DNA of 64,000 nucleotides from Paenibacillus wulumuqiensis (GCF_000971965.1 NZ_KQ040795.1:1-64000), one strand, 5' to 3'. Shown: positions 53,081 to 62,622, counted from the first letter of the stretch. The notes: generated from the sequence alone by a model not told the origin. A program made the numbers and translations.

Positions 53081-55759
53081 ATGAAAAATATATGGGAAAT
53101 TTACAAAACCGACTGGAAAAATCTATTCAGCGTATCGACAGGAATTCTGCTCGTGATTGCGATTATGCTGCTGCCTTCTGTCTATGCCTGGTTCAATATC
53201 AAGGCGATGTGGGACCCGTACAGCAACACATCGGGAATTATTATTGCCGTTACCAATGAAGACAAAGGCACGACCATTCAGGACAAAGAAGTTAATGTTG
53301 GCGATCAGGTGATCGATAATCTCAAAAAGAACCATACGCTGGGATGGACATTTGTCGATCGTGCCCAGGCACAGAAAGGTCTGGATAATGGGGATTATTA
53401 TGCGACGCTGCTGATTCCGTCCGACTTTTCCGAGAAAATCGGCAGTATTCTGACCGATAAGCCGGTAAAGCCGCAGATTCTGTATACGGTTAATGAGAAG
53501 ATCAGTGCTATCGCTCCCAAGATTACGGACAAAGGGGCCACCACGCTAACCCAGCAGATCAGCGAGGAATTTGTCAGCACCGCCAGCGAAGCGGTGCTGA
53601 CCAAAATGCAGGAAGCCGGCATCAAGCTGGAAGAAGAGCTGCCGACGATCCGCAATATCGAGAACAAGATTCTGACGCTGGAATCAAGGCTGCCGGAGAT
53701 TAACCAGTTTGCCGATCAGGCGCTGCAACTGGAGAAAAAGCTGCCGCAGATCAATGCGCAGGCCCAGAAAATCGTCGAGCTGCAAAAGCGCATTCCCGAT
53801 ATCGAGAAAGCCGGCGATATGATCCTCAAAGTCGAGGACAATCTGCCGAAAATCCGCGAAGCCGGTGACCAGATTCTGCTGCTGCAAAAGCGGCTGCCTG
53901 AAATTCAGAATGCTGCCGACAAAGTCGGTGAACTGGACCGGAATTTCTACAAAGTCGAGGATGCGCTGAATCAGGCGATTGAAGATGCGGACAAGCTGGC
54001 GAATATTATCAGTACGGCCCAGCAGGCACTGCCCAAGGTCAAGGAAATTACGGATATCGGTACCGAATTTGCCGACCGGGTGAATACCTTCCTGGATGAA
54101 AATGATGGGGCCTTTGACTCGATCGCTCCGGTCATCCGCCAGAATCTGGTGCTGCTCCAGCAGACCGCCGATGCGACGACACAGCTGGTCGATGCTGTGC
54201 AAAATGCGGATATCGATCCACAGACAGCGATCGATACGCTATCGTTTCTAGATCAGCGGCTCTCCCGCGGCGCAGCCATTCTGGAGCGTACGACCGATCT
54301 GCTGAGCCGGATCAATAACGTGCTGCCGAACCATCCGTTGGATCGGATGATCAGCCGGCTGGATAATGTGCATAATCTGATGGAACGCCAGATTACACTC
54401 GTGCGCAGCATCCGTCAGGCGATTGAAAATGGACAGCAGCCGGCTCGCGAGATTCTGGACAATCTGCGCCAGCTGTCGACCGAGGCGAGCGATACACTCG
54501 GTGATATTATCTCCATCTATGACGCCGAGATCGTACCGGACATTAATCGCGGACTGGATAATCTCAAGACAGCTGCCCGTGATGCGGCGGATGTGCTGCA
54601 CACCGCGCAGGCTACCCTACCCGATGTGGAAGCCGTGCTGAACGATGCCCAGAGCGGCGTACAGTTCGGCCAGGAAGAGCTTGGACTGCTCAAGCAGGAC
54701 CTGCCGCAGATTCGGCAGAAACTGCATGACGCCAATGAGCTGATCCAGAGCCGGATGTCCCAGTTTACCGAGGTGGTCAACAAAGCCGCCAATTTCGTAA
54801 ATCATGATCTGCCCGGCATTGAAGATAAAGTTCATCAGGCGGCAGACTTTGTCCGCAATGATCTGCCCCGTGCTGAGCGCGAGCTGAACAAAATTACCGA
54901 CCTGATTCAGAATAAACTGCCGGAAGCGGAAAAGGCCGTACACAAAGTCGGCGACTTTGTCCGCAACGACCTGCCGGGTCTGGAGAAATCCGTTCGCAGT
55001 GCAGCCGACAAAGTACGGCTGCTTAAAAACAGCGATAGTGAACTGTCCCAGATTATCAAATGGCTCAAAGGCGATATTCAGCAGGAGAGTGACTTCCTCT
55101 CCAGCCCTGTCGATCTGAAGCAGGTGCGTACCTATCCGATTCCGAACTACGGTTCATCGATGTCACCGTTCTATACGACCCTGTCGATCTGGGTCGGCGG
55201 CATGCTGCTGATCTCCATGTTCAAAGCCGAAGTCGACAATCCGGAGCGCCGCTTCCGTCCGTATCAGGTGTACTTTGGCCGTCTGTTTACCTTTATGACG
55301 ATTGGTTTGGTGCAGGCATTTGTTATCTCGATGGGCGATCTGTTTATCCTCAAAGCTTATGTGGTGGACCCGGTATGGTTCGTGACGATGAGCATGCTGA
55401 TCAGTATGGTGTTCGTCACGATGGTGTACACGCTCGTGTCCGTATTTGGCAATATCGGGAAAGGTCTGGCCATTATTCTGCTGGTGCTTCAGTTCTCCAG
55501 CTCGGGCGGTACCTTCCCGGTCAGCATGACCGGTACATTCTTCCAGCATCTGCATCCATGGTTCCCGTTCACCTATGCGGTCGAACTGCTGCGCGAGACG
55601 GTCGGCGGGATGCTGATGACGACGGTGTACAAGGATATATGGTATCTGATCATCTTCATGCTGCTGTTCATCCTGTTCGCCCTGCTGTTCAAAAAGCCGC
55701 TCGGTCCGTTAACCGAGAAAATGGCCGAGAAAGCCAAAAAAACCAAAATGATTCCATAA
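53081..55759 (+). CDS. YhgE/Pip-domain membrane protein with LP tandem repeats
   Basis: An 892-residue membrane protein of the YhgE/phage-infection-protein (Pip) group. One N-terminal helix (about 20-38) is followed by a conserved extracytoplasmic domain (MWDPYSNTSGIIIAVTNEDKG), a long coiled region, and 5-6 helices near the C-terminus (about 700-880) of the ABC-2 permease type. Residues 187-288 are six copies of a 17-residue repeat beginning LPxI; residues 577-648 are four copies of an 18-residue repeat beginning LPG/LPR/LPE. Homologues act in phage adsorption, ESX-like secretion or cell-surface export; its own role is unknown. The ribosome site is weak. Confidence 0.88.
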   Translation: MKNIWEIYKTDWKNLFSVSTGILLVIAIMLLPSVYAWFNIKAMWDPYSNTSGIIIAVTNEDKGTTIQDKEVNVGDQVIDNLKKNHTLGWTFVDRAQAQKGLDNGDYYATLLIPSDFSEKIGSILTDKPVKPQILYTVNEKISAIAPKITDKGATTLTQQISEEFVSTASEAVLTKMQEAGIKLEEELPTIRNIENKILTLESRLPEINQFADQALQLEKKLPQINAQAQKIVELQKRIPDIEKAGDMILKVEDNLPKIREAGDQILLLQKRLPEIQNAADKVGELDRNFYKVEDALNQAIEDADKLANIISTAQQALPKVKEITDIGTEFADRVNTFLDENDGAFDSIAPVIRQNLVLLQQTADATTQLVDAVQNADIDPQTAIDTLSFLDQRLSRGAAILERTTDLLSRINNVLPNHPLDRMISRLDNVHNLMERQITLVRSIRQAIENGQQPAREILDNLRQLSTEASDTLGDIISIYDAEIVPDINRGLDNLKTAARDAADVLHTAQATLPDVEAVLNDAQSGVQFGQEELGLLKQDLPQIRQKLHDANELIQSRMSQFTEVVNKAANFVNHDLPGIEDKVHQAADFVRNDLPRAERELNKITDLIQNKLPEAEKAVHKVGDFVRNDLPGLEKSVRSAADKVRLLKNSDSELSQIIKWLKGDIQQESDFLSSPVDLKQVRTYPIPNYGSSMSPFYTTLSIWVGGMLLISMFKAEVDNPERRFRPYQVYFGRLFTFMTIGLVQAFVISMGDLFILKAYVVDPVWFVTMSMLISMVFVTMVYTLVSVFGNIGKGLAIILLVLQFSSSGGTFPVSMTGTFFQHLHPWFPFTYAVELLRETVGGMLMTTVYKDIWYLIIFMLLFILFALLFKKPLGPLTEKMAEKAKKTKMIP

Positions 55760-55791
55760 AAAAAACCTGCAGCATATACACTGTAGGCCGA

Positions 55792-55818
55792 GGCCTGATC
55801 ATAAGATCAGGTCTTTTT
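55792..55818 (+). terminator. terminator overlapping the HD-GYP 3' end
   Basis: GGCCTGATC and GATCAGGTC form a 9-bp stem with an ATAA loop, followed by TTTTTC on the plus strand. It lies in the last codons and stop codon of the convergent HD-GYP gene. Confidence 0.75.
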
Positions 55819-57358
55819 CTTTGCGTGGAACATGGATGCTGTCGGTGTCGGGAGCAGCCGGTCTGGCTTCCTGGGTGCTGTAATAATGCTCGATAAACAG
55901 CGTCGCCAGCTGCGGGTCCCACTGGGTGCCCCGTCCTTCTTCCAGAATGGAGATCGCTTTGACTTTGGGCATGCCTTTACGGTACGGACGGTCTGAGGTC
56001 ATCGCGTCAAAAGCGTCCGCTACCGCAATAATACGGCCGAACAACGGAATATGATAGCCTTCGAGACCATCCGGATACCCGCGTCCGTCAAACCGCTCAT
56101 GATGGGAGCGCACGCCCGGCAGATAGGGACGCATCGCATCCGCAGGCTCCACCTGACGCAGGATGCTTTCGCCCATTTCCGGGTGCTTTTTGATCTGGTC
56201 GAATTCTTCATCGGTCAGCTTGCCATCCTTGAGCAGGACGGAGTCCTGGACGCCGATTTTGCCGATATCGTGCAGCAGCGCCGTTTTGCGCAGCTGATCC
56301 AGGTCGTAGGCACAGAGTCCGGCACGCTTGCCGATCGTTACCGCATAATCGGCCACACGCAGAGAATGACCTGCCGTATACGGATCACGGGCATCCAGCG
56401 CTGCCGCCAGCGTGGCAAAATAACTGTCCAGCAGCAGCTGATTGCGTTCGTCCCGCATTTTGAGTCCCTGTACCATATGGTTGAATCCCGAGATCAGCAG
56501 GGAGAAATCATCCGAATAATAATCAAGTGCATCCGCGCTAAAATCGCCATCCTTGATCCGGGACATCGCATTGTACAGATTGTTGATCGGATGCTCCACA
56601 TCACGGGCGAGCAGCAGTGCGCCCACAATACTAAAAGCGATACTGACGACAATCACGAGACCGGCCCAACTCCAGTATTCCGAAGCTTCGATACCTGTCA
56701 TTTCCTGCAGACGAATCTGTGCGGCCAGACTGAACAGCATAATCGGGAATACCCCGATCAGGAAAATGCTCAGCTGGAACTTCCTACGAACCGTCAGGTG
56801 AATTTTGCCCAGCAGCAGCGTTTCTTTGCCATAAAGGGCTTTGAGCCGTTCCTTGACCGCGATCAGCATCGGTCGGATCGCCGAGGACGTCAGGAAAAAT
56901 TCAATAAAAGCATGCATGCTGGCAACCATCAGCGCCCCCGCAATACCGATCCACAGATAGTATCCCGGCATCATGATCCATTCATAACGAATAGCAATCA
57001 CGAACAGGATGATCGACGGGATCGTCAGACCCAGAAAGTGCGGCAGCATAATCCGGTATATCGACAATTTGGGGAAGCGGTGCAGCTGCGTATATGCCCG
57101 CTCCAGCTGCTCTTCCGTAGGTCTCTCTTCACGCATGGCCTCGCGAATCGGCTGAATATGCCTGCGGAATACCATACCTTCCACAATCAGCATAATCATA
57201 AATGCGACCAGCATAATGCTCACCATGCGCACGTTCTGCATGACCGACGCATCAACCGTATTCCATACGAGCAGACCGCCGACCACCATGACCGCGATTA
57301 ACGATCCAAGAATATAGTTAAATAATACCTGACGGAGAAATTTTCGATATTCATTCAC
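55799..57358 (-). CDS. HAMP/HD-GYP domain protein (cyclic-di-GMP phosphodiesterase family)
   Basis: A 519-residue membrane protein. Helices span about residues 10-255, then HAMP (VEHPINNLYNAMSRIKDGDF, about 250-300), then HD-GYP with the metal His-Asp pair at His363-Asp364 (LLHDIGKIG) and the signature HHERFDGRGYPDGL (about 419-432). HD-GYP proteins hydrolyse cyclic di-GMP to pGpG or GMP; this one keeps GYP and the HD motif, so activity is likely. Start is a GTG at 57358 with GAGGAG 6 bases before it. Cyclic di-GMP links such an enzyme to biofilm matrix control, but no direct tie to the polysaccharide locus is shown. Confidence 0.9.
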   Translation of the reverse strand: MNEYRKFLRQVLFNYILGSLIAVMVVGGLLVWNTVDASVMQNVRMVSIMLVAFMIMLIVEGMVFRRHIQPIREAMREERPTEEQLERAYTQLHRFPKLSIYRIMLPHFLGLTIPSIILFVIAIRYEWIMMPGYYLWIGIAGALMVASMHAFIEFFLTSSAIRPMLIAVKERLKALYGKETLLLGKIHLTVRRKFQLSIFLIGVFPIMLFSLAAQIRLQEMTGIEASEYWSWAGLVIVVSIAFSIVGALLLARDVEHPINNLYNAMSRIKDGDFSADALDYYSDDFSLLISGFNHMVQGLKMRDERNQLLLDSYFATLAAALDARDPYTAGHSLRVADYAVTIGKRAGLCAYDLDQLRKTALLHDIGKIGVQDSVLLKDGKLTDEEFDQIKKHPEMGESILRQVEPADAMRPYLPGVRSHHERFDGRGYPDGLEGYHIPLFGRIIAVADAFDAMTSDRPYRKGMPKVKAISILEEGRGTQWDPQLATLFIEHYYSTQEARPAAPDTDSIHVPRKEKDLIL

Positions 57359-57615
57359 TGATGTCTCCTCATTTCTCAAGCTTTTGCCTGCGGTTACAAG
57401 GCATATGTTCCGTTTCATTTACGATTCATTTGGATTACATAGTGTAGGGAAAGTATTGGGTTTTCCTTCGATTTTGCTTCGATCCATGATCATCCTAACC
57501 TACTTCTTTATTTCGGATTTCATTCGTTAAAAGTTGATGCCAAACCTCATTTTTATTGTGCACAATTTATTTTGGTAGTTATTTACATATTAATATTTTC
57601 TGGAGGGGGCAATTT

Positions 57616-59091
57616 ATGCAAGCTATCGATCTTACCAGTAATCTCATCCTGCTGCTTGGTACACTGCTGCTGCTCGGCGTCCTCTCGACCAAGTTTTCTT
57701 CGCGCTTTGGCATGCCTGCACTCGTCTTCTTTATCGTAGCCGGGATGATTCTCGGCCGTTTTATTTATTATGACAATGCGTTTATTACCCAGTGGTTTGG
57801 CGTCTTGGCGCTGGTCATCATCCTGTTCGAGGGTGGTATGCAGACCGATATGAAGCTGATCAAGCCGGTCATTCGGCCTGCCCTGTCGCTGGCGACGATC
57901 GGAGTACTGCTGACGGCCTTTATTATCGGCTATTTCGCCCATCTGATCCTCGGTGTCAGTCTGCTGGAGGGCATGCTGTTCGGCTCCATCGTCGGCTCAA
58001 CCGATGCAGCGGCCGTCTTCTCCGTCCTCGGCAACAAGAATGTACGCAAAAAGCTCACCTCTACCCTGGAAGTGGAATCCGGCAGTAATGATCCGATGGC
58101 GGTTTTCCTGACGCTAATGTTTATCGAGCTGCTGAACAACCCGGAGACCAGTGTATGGGGCGAGATCTTGTCTTTTGTCTGGGAAATGGGATTTGGTCTG
58201 GTGCTGGGGATTATCTGCGGCAAGCTGGCTGTCTTCCTGATTAATAAAATCGATTTTGAGACGTCCAGTCTCTATCCCGTGCTTGCTGTGTCCAGCGCAC
58301 TATTCACCTATGGCGTGAGTTCGCTGACGCATGCCAGTGGCTTTCTCGGCGTCTATGTAATGGCGCTTGTAATGGGTAATTCCGATCTGACCTACCGCCG
58401 AACGATTCTACAGTTCAATCAGGGCTTCGGCTGGATTATGCAAATTCTGATGTTTGTCCTGCTCGGTCTGCTCGTATTTACCGATCAGCTAATCTCTATC
58501 ATCTGGCAGGGTTTGGCTCTGTCGCTGCTGCTGATCATTGTCGCCCGTCCGGTCGGCGTGCTGCTCTCCCTCCTGTTCAGTCAGTTCTCCTTCCGAGAGA
58601 AGACACTGCTGTCCTGGGCGGGGCTGCGCGGAGCCGTACCGATCGTACTCGCTACGTACCCGCTGCTGGCCGGCGTCGAGCATGGACAGCTGTTCTTTAA
58701 CGTTGTGTTCTTTATTGTGCTGACTTCCACGCTCATTCAGGGAACGACGATCGCTCCGCTCGCCGAGCGGCTCGGACTGACCGAGAAGGTGCTGGATCAG
58801 CAGCCGTCGATTCTGGAGCTGGTCGCTACCGGGCGCACCACATCCGAGATTACCCATATGACGCTGACCAGCCGCAGCCGGATGATCCACCGCGAGCTGC
58901 AGGAGATTGATCTGCCGCCAAGTGTACTGATTACCGCCGTACTGCGCAATGAAGAGATTGTCACACCTCGTGGAGATACCGTTCTGCTGCCCGGAGACAA
59001 GGTCTATCTGCTCGGTCCAAAAGCCAAACGTGAAGATATCCGCCGCCTGTTCACCGGTGAACGGGTTCCGGATTCATCCGGCGCTTCCTGA
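57616..59091 (+). CDS. potassium/proton antiporter (CPA1) with TrkA-C domain
   Basis: A 491-residue membrane antiporter with about 12-13 helices of the NhaP2/CPA1 type. Marks: FEGGMQTDMKLIKP, GSTDAAAVFSVLG and SGSNDPMAVFLTLM (the conserved Asp pair region). The cytoplasmic C-terminus, about residues 400-490, is a TrkA-C ligand domain (LPPSVLITAVLRNEEIVTPRGDTVLLPGDKVYLLG) that can bind nucleotides including cyclic di-AMP in relatives. It exports K+ in exchange for H+. GGAGGGG is 8 bases before the ATG. Single gene with its own terminator. Confidence 0.93.
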   Translation: MQAIDLTSNLILLLGTLLLLGVLSTKFSSRFGMPALVFFIVAGMILGRFIYYDNAFITQWFGVLALVIILFEGGMQTDMKLIKPVIRPALSLATIGVLLTAFIIGYFAHLILGVSLLEGMLFGSIVGSTDAAAVFSVLGNKNVRKKLTSTLEVESGSNDPMAVFLTLMFIELLNNPETSVWGEILSFVWEMGFGLVLGIICGKLAVFLINKIDFETSSLYPVLAVSSALFTYGVSSLTHASGFLGVYVMALVMGNSDLTYRRTILQFNQGFGWIMQILMFVLLGLLVFTDQLISIIWQGLALSLLLIIVARPVGVLLSLLFSQFSFREKTLLSWAGLRGAVPIVLATYPLLAGVEHGQLFFNVVFFIVLTSTLIQGTTIAPLAERLGLTEKVLDQQPSILELVATGRTTSEITHMTLTSRSRMIHRELQEIDLPPSVLITAVLRNEEIVTPRGDTVLLPGDKVYLLGPKAKREDIRRLFTGERVPDSSGAS

Positions 59092-59124
59092 ACATCAAAT
59101 GCGAATTATAACCCTGAACACAGC

Positions 59125-59162
59125 AAAAGCAGCGTATCCTGACAGGATACGCTGCTTTTTTA
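59125..59162. terminator. bidirectional terminator
   Basis: AAAAGCAGCGTATCCTG and CAGGATACGCTGCTTTTTT pair over 16 bases. It closes the antiporter gene on the plus strand and, in reverse, the anti-sigma gene. Confidence 0.92.
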
Positions 59163-59193
59163 CCATGGACCACCTGCTCGGCAGGTTATTCAA

Positions 59194-60117
59194 TTAACCT
59201 TGATCCTGAATGCTGGCTGCGAGAATAACCGGCCCGCGCGGCTGGCTGCCCTTCTCATCCGGCTCCAGCGTAATGGCTACTGTATCATATCCCTCCGGTT
59301 CAAAGGTATAGTACATCGCGCCTTTGCCATTACTTGCCCAGAAGGTTCCGGCGCTCTGTTTGACATCGCCCTTAATGAGCCATACCTGGAAAGCTTGCTT
59401 GCCCTGGAGCTTCGGCAGATTATCCGCCTGTACCAGCAGATGCGTACCTTTGTCATCAATGACGATCGTAGCCAGTCCCTGTGCCACAATATCCTTGGCT
59501 GCCGGACTCAGCTTGACCGCTTCATCCACGCGCGCTCCCTGCGTCGGCATCGAGACGGTCGCCAGCTGCCCCTGCAGACTGTCCTTCTGACTATCCGCAA
59601 TCGCGAGCTGCTGCTGCAGATCCTGAACTTGCCCCTGCAGGTTACCGGCATACAAGCCTGCAATAATCGCTGCTGCTGCCGTTATGGCTGCTGTGGCACG
59701 CCAGAATATACCTGCTTTTGGTTTTGCGCCGGAATCTGATCGCTGCCGGTCTTGTGCCACTGATGCAGCGGTCGACGGCCGCGCAGCCTCCTTTTGTATC
59801 GCTGCCGGTATCGTGCTGGGTACGGCATCCCGGTAGGCCATCGGCGTACCCTCGGCTGCGCTGCTGCTGCCTGCCTCGTTACTGCTGCCCAGTACCCGTT
59901 CCAGAACACGGTTTCTCATGCCCTGCGGCGGCTCCACAATCTCGGAAGTCAGCGGAAGGAAACCGATAATATCCAGAAGCTCTTCTACAGCTGTACGGCA
60001 ATCGTCATCCTGTGTCATATATGCTTCAAACCGCTCCTTTTCTTCACGATCCAGACCGCCGAGCACATACATTTCGACCATATCCATCATATCGCTTTTT
60101 TTGTAATCGTTACTCAT
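59194..60117 (-). CDS. RskA-type anti-sigma factor
   Basis: A 307-residue membrane anti-sigma factor. Residues 1-60 form the sigma-binding helical domain (MVEMYVLGGLDREEKERFEAYM); one helix near 145-163 crosses the membrane; the extracytoplasmic C-terminal part is an RskA domain (QGLATIVIDDKGTHLLVQADNLPKLQ and VWLIKGDVKQSAGTF). No HxxxCxxC zinc motif is present, as usual for RskA. It holds the ECF sigma factor until a signal triggers proteolysis. Its ATG overlaps the sigma stop by 8 bases. A low-complexity Ala/Ser/Pro linker lies in the middle. Confidence 0.9.
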   Translation of the reverse strand: MSNDYKKSDMMDMVEMYVLGGLDREEKERFEAYMTQDDDCRTAVEELLDIIGFLPLTSEIVEPPQGMRNRVLERVLGSSNEAGSSSAAEGTPMAYRDAVPSTIPAAIQKEAARPSTAASVAQDRQRSDSGAKPKAGIFWRATAAITAAAAIIAGLYAGNLQGQVQDLQQQLAIADSQKDSLQGQLATVSMPTQGARVDEAVKLSPAAKDIVAQGLATIVIDDKGTHLLVQADNLPKLQGKQAFQVWLIKGDVKQSAGTFWASNGKGAMYYTFEPEGYDTVAITLEPDEKGSQPRGPVILAASIQDQG

Positions 60118-60691
60118 ATGCGTTTCCCCCCTTTACCGCTTCAGCAAGCTTGTTATGAAGCTGCCGTATGGCAAGGCGTACCCTGCTCTTCACGGTTCCA
60201 AGCGGAATGCTGAACTTTTCAGATACTTCATGCTGAGTCAGTCCCTGGAAATAGATCGACTCAATCACCTGCTGCTGCTCCTCCCGGAGTTCCATCATGG
60301 CTTCGCGTATACGCTCTCGTTCCCAGTTCAGCGATACCTGCTCCTGTACATTCGTTTTCGTATCCGGTAATACCTGAAGTGCTTCGTCACCGGACGGATC
60401 AGTTGTAGCACGGGAGGCTTTGCGCCGCAGCATGTCTACTGCTATATTACGCGTAATAGTGAACATCCATGTCGAGAGTTTCCCCTGGCTCCGGTCATAA
60501 CGTTCCGCGTTATTCCATACTCTGAGAAATAATTCCTGAACAACCTCTTCCGCAGTCATCGTGTCATGAACGATACGATAGGCAAATGAGTATACAGCCC
60601 GCTCATAACGGTCGTATACATGCTCCAATGCATCGGTGTCCTTTTCGGCAATACGCCGCATGAGTTCTCTATCATCAGTTATGTCATTCAT
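60110..60691 (-). CDS. ECF-family RNA polymerase sigma factor
   Basis: A 193-residue extracytoplasmic-function sigma factor, SigK-like. Region 2 (DALEHVYDRYERAVYSFAYRIV to AVDMLRRKASR, with WMFTITRN) binds the -10 element; region 4 (LREEQQQVIESIYFQGLTQHEVSEKF, LGTVKSRVRLAIRQL) is the helix-turn-helix for the -35 element. Start at the ATG at 60691, with AAAGGAG 7 bases upstream. First gene of a two-gene operon with the anti-sigma factor. It is divergent from the stalk-domain genes 600 bases away, which could be targets; that is inference. A TATAAT lies about 45 bases before the start. Confidence 0.94.
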   Translation of the reverse strand: MNDITDDRELMRRIAEKDTDALEHVYDRYERAVYSFAYRIVHDTMTAEEVVQELFLRVWNNAERYDRSQGKLSTWMFTITRNIAVDMLRRKASRATTDPSGDEALQVLPDTKTNVQEQVSLNWERERIREAMMELREEQQQVIESIYFQGLTQHEVSEKFSIPLGTVKSRVRLAIRQLHNKLAEAVKGGNAYE

Positions 60692-61306
60692 CCAAGGGCT
60701 CCTTTCCCATTCCCTTATATTATAGCGTTCGCAGGAAATATTGCGATGGATGACTTTTTGCAATATTTATTTTTTGTCGTTGAACGCCTGACAGCCCTCT
60801 TTTATCATCCTTATTTTTGAGTAAACGTTTTCGTTTCCAGCCGTTCCTCCTATGCTTTTCTGACCAAAATCCTTTCCCTGCAAGGCAATTTTACCGTCTT
60901 GGAACAGATAACCATAATCGCACGCAGTCATTTTACATAGTCATTTGGTTCCTTAATTTTATGTGGTTTGCCTGCTTGCTTTTGCTGATACCGGCACTAC
61001 GGCTATATTCTTCCTGTTCCGCCAAACTGGAAACCATCCCCATAGGCTTAGGTCTTACATAGCAGTAAGCGTATAAATCCACCTTTTTTGGTACTATCTG
61101 ATTAACTACTCCTTAATAGGTTTATACAATACATAGACAGCAAGGTAACAAACTTGATCTCCGGGCTCTCCGCCCTGGCTCCAATAGACCAGCACGGCCG
61201 GCAAAGACCGAAAGATCCACTTGACTACTCCAACCTCATGATAGCGCTTTGATTTTACTCATCAGGTACAGACAGAATAATACATTAGACAAAGGAGCAA
61301 TACACT
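60692..61306. other. sigma/stalk divergent intergenic region with structured leader
   Basis: About 615 bases with no gene. Around 61155-61230 there is a candidate RNA fold: GATCT (61157 on) may pair with AGATC near 61213 and enclose a CCGGGC/GCCCTGG hairpin and a CGGCCG-bearing arm. It precedes the first stalk gene. I could not match it to a known riboswitch. Confidence 0.35.
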
Positions 61307-61789
61307 ATGAAAATGAGAAAACTGATCGCACCTGTTCTTGGACTTTCCCTGTTACTGCCGGCTGCTGGCGCATTCGCTGCCGAAGGAACAACTGCAGATT
61401 ACAACCCTGAGCTGAAGACAAGAGCTATCCAGTTCAATCTGGGCAGCAAAATGTACATGGTTAATGGTCAATCCATGAGCATGAGCATCATGCCTGTCGA
61501 ATACATGGGTACTACATATGTACCGCTGCGCTACCTCGCCAACAACGCCAACATGAGAGTTTCCTATGATAGAGCTACTTCCACAACATGGCTCGACACA
61601 GGTATCCAGCGTTATGAGTTCTGGGCGAACTCCAAAGTATACAAAGTCGACAACATGCGTAAAGGCATGAACGACATGGTCATCTCCAGAAATGGACATG
61701 TACTTGTACCGGTTCGCTGGTTCGCAGACAACTTTGAATGGAATCTGACTTACGATAACGGTATGATCACTCTTACCAAAACGTACTAA
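61307..61789 (+). CDS. secreted stalk-domain (copper amine oxidase N-like) protein 1
   Basis: A 160-residue secreted protein. Signal peptide about residues 1-25 ending GAFA-AE. The rest is a stalk (Cu_amine_oxidN1) domain pair: YMVNGQSMSMSIMPVEYMGTTYVPLRYLANN with the typical VPLR turn, and a second VLVPVRWFADNF. In most Paenibacillus proteins such domains support another enzyme or surface-layer domain, but here the protein ends with them. AAAGGAG is about 8 bases before the ATG. It is the first of two tandem paralogues, each with its own terminator. Confidence 0.88.
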   Translation: MKMRKLIAPVLGLSLLLPAAGAFAAEGTTADYNPELKTRAIQFNLGSKMYMVNGQSMSMSIMPVEYMGTTYVPLRYLANNANMRVSYDRATSTTWLDTGIQRYEFWANSKVYKVDNMRKGMNDMVISRNGHVLVPVRWFADNFEWNLTYDNGMITLTKTY

Positions 61790-61860
61790 TCCGCCCATTC
61801 TTCATATTCATACTACGGCGATCAGGATCGAATACCATCGTTCCCTGTCACGCCCTTACA

Positions 61861-61894
61861 GCCCTGACTGCTTGTTATAGCGGTCAGGGCTTTT
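61861..61894 (+). terminator. terminator after stalk protein 1
   Basis: GCCCTGAC and GTCAGGGC form an 8-bp stem with a 14-base loop, followed by TTTTGC. Confidence 0.8.
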
Positions 61895-62082
61895 GCATGC
61901 AAAATATATTATAAAAGTTTACAAAATTGTATCTTTTTATGTTAAAAGCTGATTGAGCGGTTTATGCCGGGTTTATTAATTAATGATTGATCAAGAAAGC
62001 GTACTGCTGTCCATATTATTTTTCATGCTGCCATGTTTTCCAAGGCTTTTCCAATCCCATGATTTGAAAAGGAGCTGTGCAT

Positions 62083-62565
62083 ATGAAACTCAGAAAATGG
62101 ATCGTCCCTGCTCTGTCCCTCTCCCTGCTGCTGCCTGCTGCCGGTGCTTTTGCCGCCGAGACGACCGCTGACCAGAATCCGGAGCTGCAGACCAAAGTTA
62201 TTCAGTTTACGGTTGGCAGCGATATGTATATGGTTAACGGACTATCCGAACCGGTGGATACCGAGGCTACGGTGTATAACAATGTAGCCTATATTCCGCT
62301 GCGCGATCTGGCCGACAGCATGGATGGCGCGACCGTATCCTACGATGCAGCCACAGGTACGACTTGGCTGGACACCGGGCTCGCCCGTTACGAATTCTGG
62401 GATAACAGCAGCCGTTACAGAGTCGACAATATGGAGATGAGAGCGGATGCGCCGATCATTTCCCGGGATGGTCATGTGCTCGTTCCTGCATCATGGGTAG
62501 CGGATACGCTCGACTGGACACTTGTTTATGAAAATGGACTGGTGACATTGTACAAACGCTACTAA
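62083..62565 (+). CDS. secreted stalk-domain protein 2 (paralogue)
   Basis: A 160-residue paralogue of the preceding gene with the same layout: signal peptide ending GAFA-AE, then NPELQTKVIQFTVGSDMYMVNG, AYIPLRDLADSM, TWLDTGLARYEFWD and VLVPASWVADTLDW. Clear similarity along the whole length indicates tandem duplication followed by divergence. Start at the ATG at 62083, with AAAGGAG about 8 bases upstream (a GTG two codons earlier is too close to it). It has its own terminator. Role unknown; secreted surface proteins of this type could bind wall polymers or polysaccharide. Confidence 0.88.
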   Translation: MKLRKWIVPALSLSLLLPAAGAFAAETTADQNPELQTKVIQFTVGSDMYMVNGLSEPVDTEATVYNNVAYIPLRDLADSMDGATVSYDAATGTTWLDTGLARYEFWDNSSRYRVDNMEMRADAPIISRDGHVLVPASWVADTLDWTLVYENGLVTLYKRY

Positions 62566-62583
62566 TTGGTATTCTCCCGATAT

Positions 62584-62622
62584 CCTGCTTGTTCTCTGAT
62601 TATTCGGAGCAGGTCTGTTTTT
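62584..62622 (+). terminator. terminator after stalk protein 2
   Basis: CCTGCT and AGCAGG with further weak pairing close a loop, followed by TCTGTTTTT. A second stem (CACTCTC/GGGAGTG, 62651-62676) with a T-run lies just beyond. Confidence 0.7.
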
